Below, one piece after another: positions 63,179 to 64,000 of a DNA stretch of 64,000 nt (the stretch's first letter is position 1; the number at the start of each line of letters is the position of its first letter). Origin of the DNA: Paraburkholderia sp. C35. GTDB lineage: Bacteria > Pseudomonadota > Gammaproteobacteria > Burkholderiales > Burkholderiaceae. The position numbers and the translations under genes were made by a program. The stretch is taken from the NCBI RefSeq assembly GCF_003121405.1, contig NZ_QBUY01000001.1, forward strand, positions 1 through 64,000, given 5' to 3'. A model generated the notes under the pieces. That model did not search any database, had not been told where the DNA came from, and saw only the letters and a program-made list of their open reading frames with translations.

Positions 63179-63263
63179 GTCTCGCGCAGCTCATGTGTGT
63201 GCCGCTTACGCGGCCAATGCCTCGTTCGATCAACACCGTATCTCTTGCCCAGGAGTGGCGCGC

Positions 63264-64000
63264 ATGCCCGGACGCCGACAATTTCTCGCTGCCAGCGTCG
63301 CTGCACTGGCGGGTTCGACTTTCATCACACCGCTGGCCAAAGCGCTCACGCCCGAGCCCGACACGATCACGCTCGGCTTTCAGAAAACGGGCATCCCGCT
63401 TGTTGCCAGGCAGTTGAAGGTGTTCGAGAGACGTTTCGGCGCGCACGGCCTGCGCGTCAAATGGATCGAGTTTCCTTCGGGCCTGACCTTGTTGCAGGCA
63501 CTCGACATCGGCGCGATTACGTTCGGCAACTCCGGCAACGTGGGGTGCATTTTTCTGCAAGCGGGCGGTGGTCATGTCGAGTACATCGCAGCACAGCCAT
63601 CGGGACCGAAAAGCGAAGGCATTCTGGTGAGAGCGGATTCGGGCATACACAGCCTCGCTGATCTTCGCGGGAAAAAAGTCGGCTACGCCAAAGGCTCGAG
63701 TTCGCATGATCTGATCGCAGCGGCGCTGGAGCAGTCGGGCGTGAAGCTATCGGAGATCAAATCGATTTCGCTCGGCGCGGCAGACGCCGCCGCTGCCTAC
63801 GATAACGGCAGCATCGACGCATGGGTCATCTGGGATCCGTACTTTTCGATCGCGCAGCGCCATACGCCGTCGCGCATTCTGGCGTACACCGGCGATATCA
63901 AACCCAGCTCGGGCTTCCTGCTCGCCAACAGCACCTTCGCGGCCGCGCATCCGGAACTGGTGCGTGAGTACATCGACGGCTCGAAAGAGGCGGCCGAGTG
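63264..64000 (+). CDS. SsuA-type sulfonate binding protein, cut by the window end
   Basis: At least 245 residues of a periplasmic aliphatic sulfonate/sulfate-ester binding protein; the 3' end is outside the window. The N-terminus GRRQFLAASVAAL with a hydrophobic run is a Tat-type signal. Family marks follow: TLGFQKTGIPLVARQLKVFERRFG, TLLQALDIGAITFGNSGN, SLADLRGKKVGYAKGSSSHD and SIDAWVIWDPYFSIA. AGGAG lies before the ATG at 63264. It is the second SsuA-type protein in the window; its permease and ATPase would lie further downstream. Confidence 0.85.
   Translation, partial: MPGRRQFLAASVAALAGSTFITPLAKALTPEPDTITLGFQKTGIPLVARQLKVFERRFGAHGLRVKWIEFPSGLTLLQALDIGAITFGNSGNVGCIFLQAGGGHVEYIAAQPSGPKSEGILVRADSGIHSLADLRGKKVGYAKGSSSHDLIAAALEQSGVKLSEIKSISLGAADAAAAYDNGSIDAWVIWDPYFSIAQRHTPSRILAYTGDIKPSSGFLLANSTFAAAHPELVREYIDGSKEAAE

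Noticed and set aside
1..64000. CRISPR arrays, tRNA, rRNA, insertion sequences, integrases
   Set aside because: No regularly spaced repeats, cloverleaf, transposase or integrase motifs were found by eye on either strand.

Overview
The window is a 64 kb chromosomal segment of a high-GC beta-proteobacterium, most likely Burkholderiaceae (Paraburkholderia, Caballeronia or Burkholderia). The reasons are gene content (burkholderial bacterioferritin, MacAB/NodT-type efflux, SfnB/SsuD sulfur genes, FhuBCD plus cyclic-peptide exporter), codon use and the dense ATGA/GTGA gene overlaps. No rRNA, tRNA, insertion sequence, prophage or CRISPR array was seen. All product calls come from reading the translated sequence and recalling family motifs; no database search was run.

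Layout. (1) 1-1080: the cobalt transporter pair cbtB-cbtA, possibly behind the 3' end of a cobalamin riboswitch, closed by a clear rho-independent terminator. (2) 1.3-4.1 kb: an unknown 190-aa protein, a Cys/Met-metabolism PLP enzyme with a hairpin in its leader, and bacterioferritin. (3) 4.2-8.6 kb: a methionine cluster, mesX (DUF1852), mesD (core methionine synthase), a flavin reductase and a methylene-THF-reductase-like protein with a MetV-type Cys-rich tail, preceded by a perfect MetR-type palindrome. (4) 8.6-15.1 kb: glycosyltransferase plus polysaccharide deacetylase, an FMO-like flavoprotein, a Tat-exported epoxide hydrolase and a small unknown gene. (5) 15.2-28.8 kb: an iron/siderophore block on the minus strand. 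In transcription order it holds a cyclic-peptide exporter (PvdE type), FhuC-, FhuD- and FhuB-like import proteins, a TonB receptor and a MacA-MacB-OprM efflux set. A divergent AraC regulator sits across a promoter region with a Fur-like palindrome and 21-bp-phased repeats. (6) 28.9-33.7 kb: a decayed strip with a broken AraC gene, two tandem Ohr-like genes, an AraC regulator, an ndh fragment, an AT-rich gap and an orphan protein with a 2-oxoglutarate-oxygenase-like residue pattern.

(7) 34-64 kb: a sulfur-scavenging island. It contains an MFS transporter, an SsuABC-type sulfonate/sulfate-ester importer, five acyl-CoA-dehydrogenase-fold oxidoreductases (three clearly SfnB-like), a DszA-type and an SsuD-type flavin monooxygenase, and a TauD/AtsK dioxygenase. 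It also has a complete oligopeptide-type ABC transporter with two related binding proteins, AhpD- and AhpC-type peroxide enzymes, cysK, a nitroreductase, an OsmC protein and a second SsuA protein cut by the window end. Together these would import organosulfur compounds, release sulfite and feed it to cysteine. Several promoters share an ATAAGCA-containing element that may be the site of a CysB/SsuR-type regulator. Four convergent gene ends in this island carry strong perfect hairpins.
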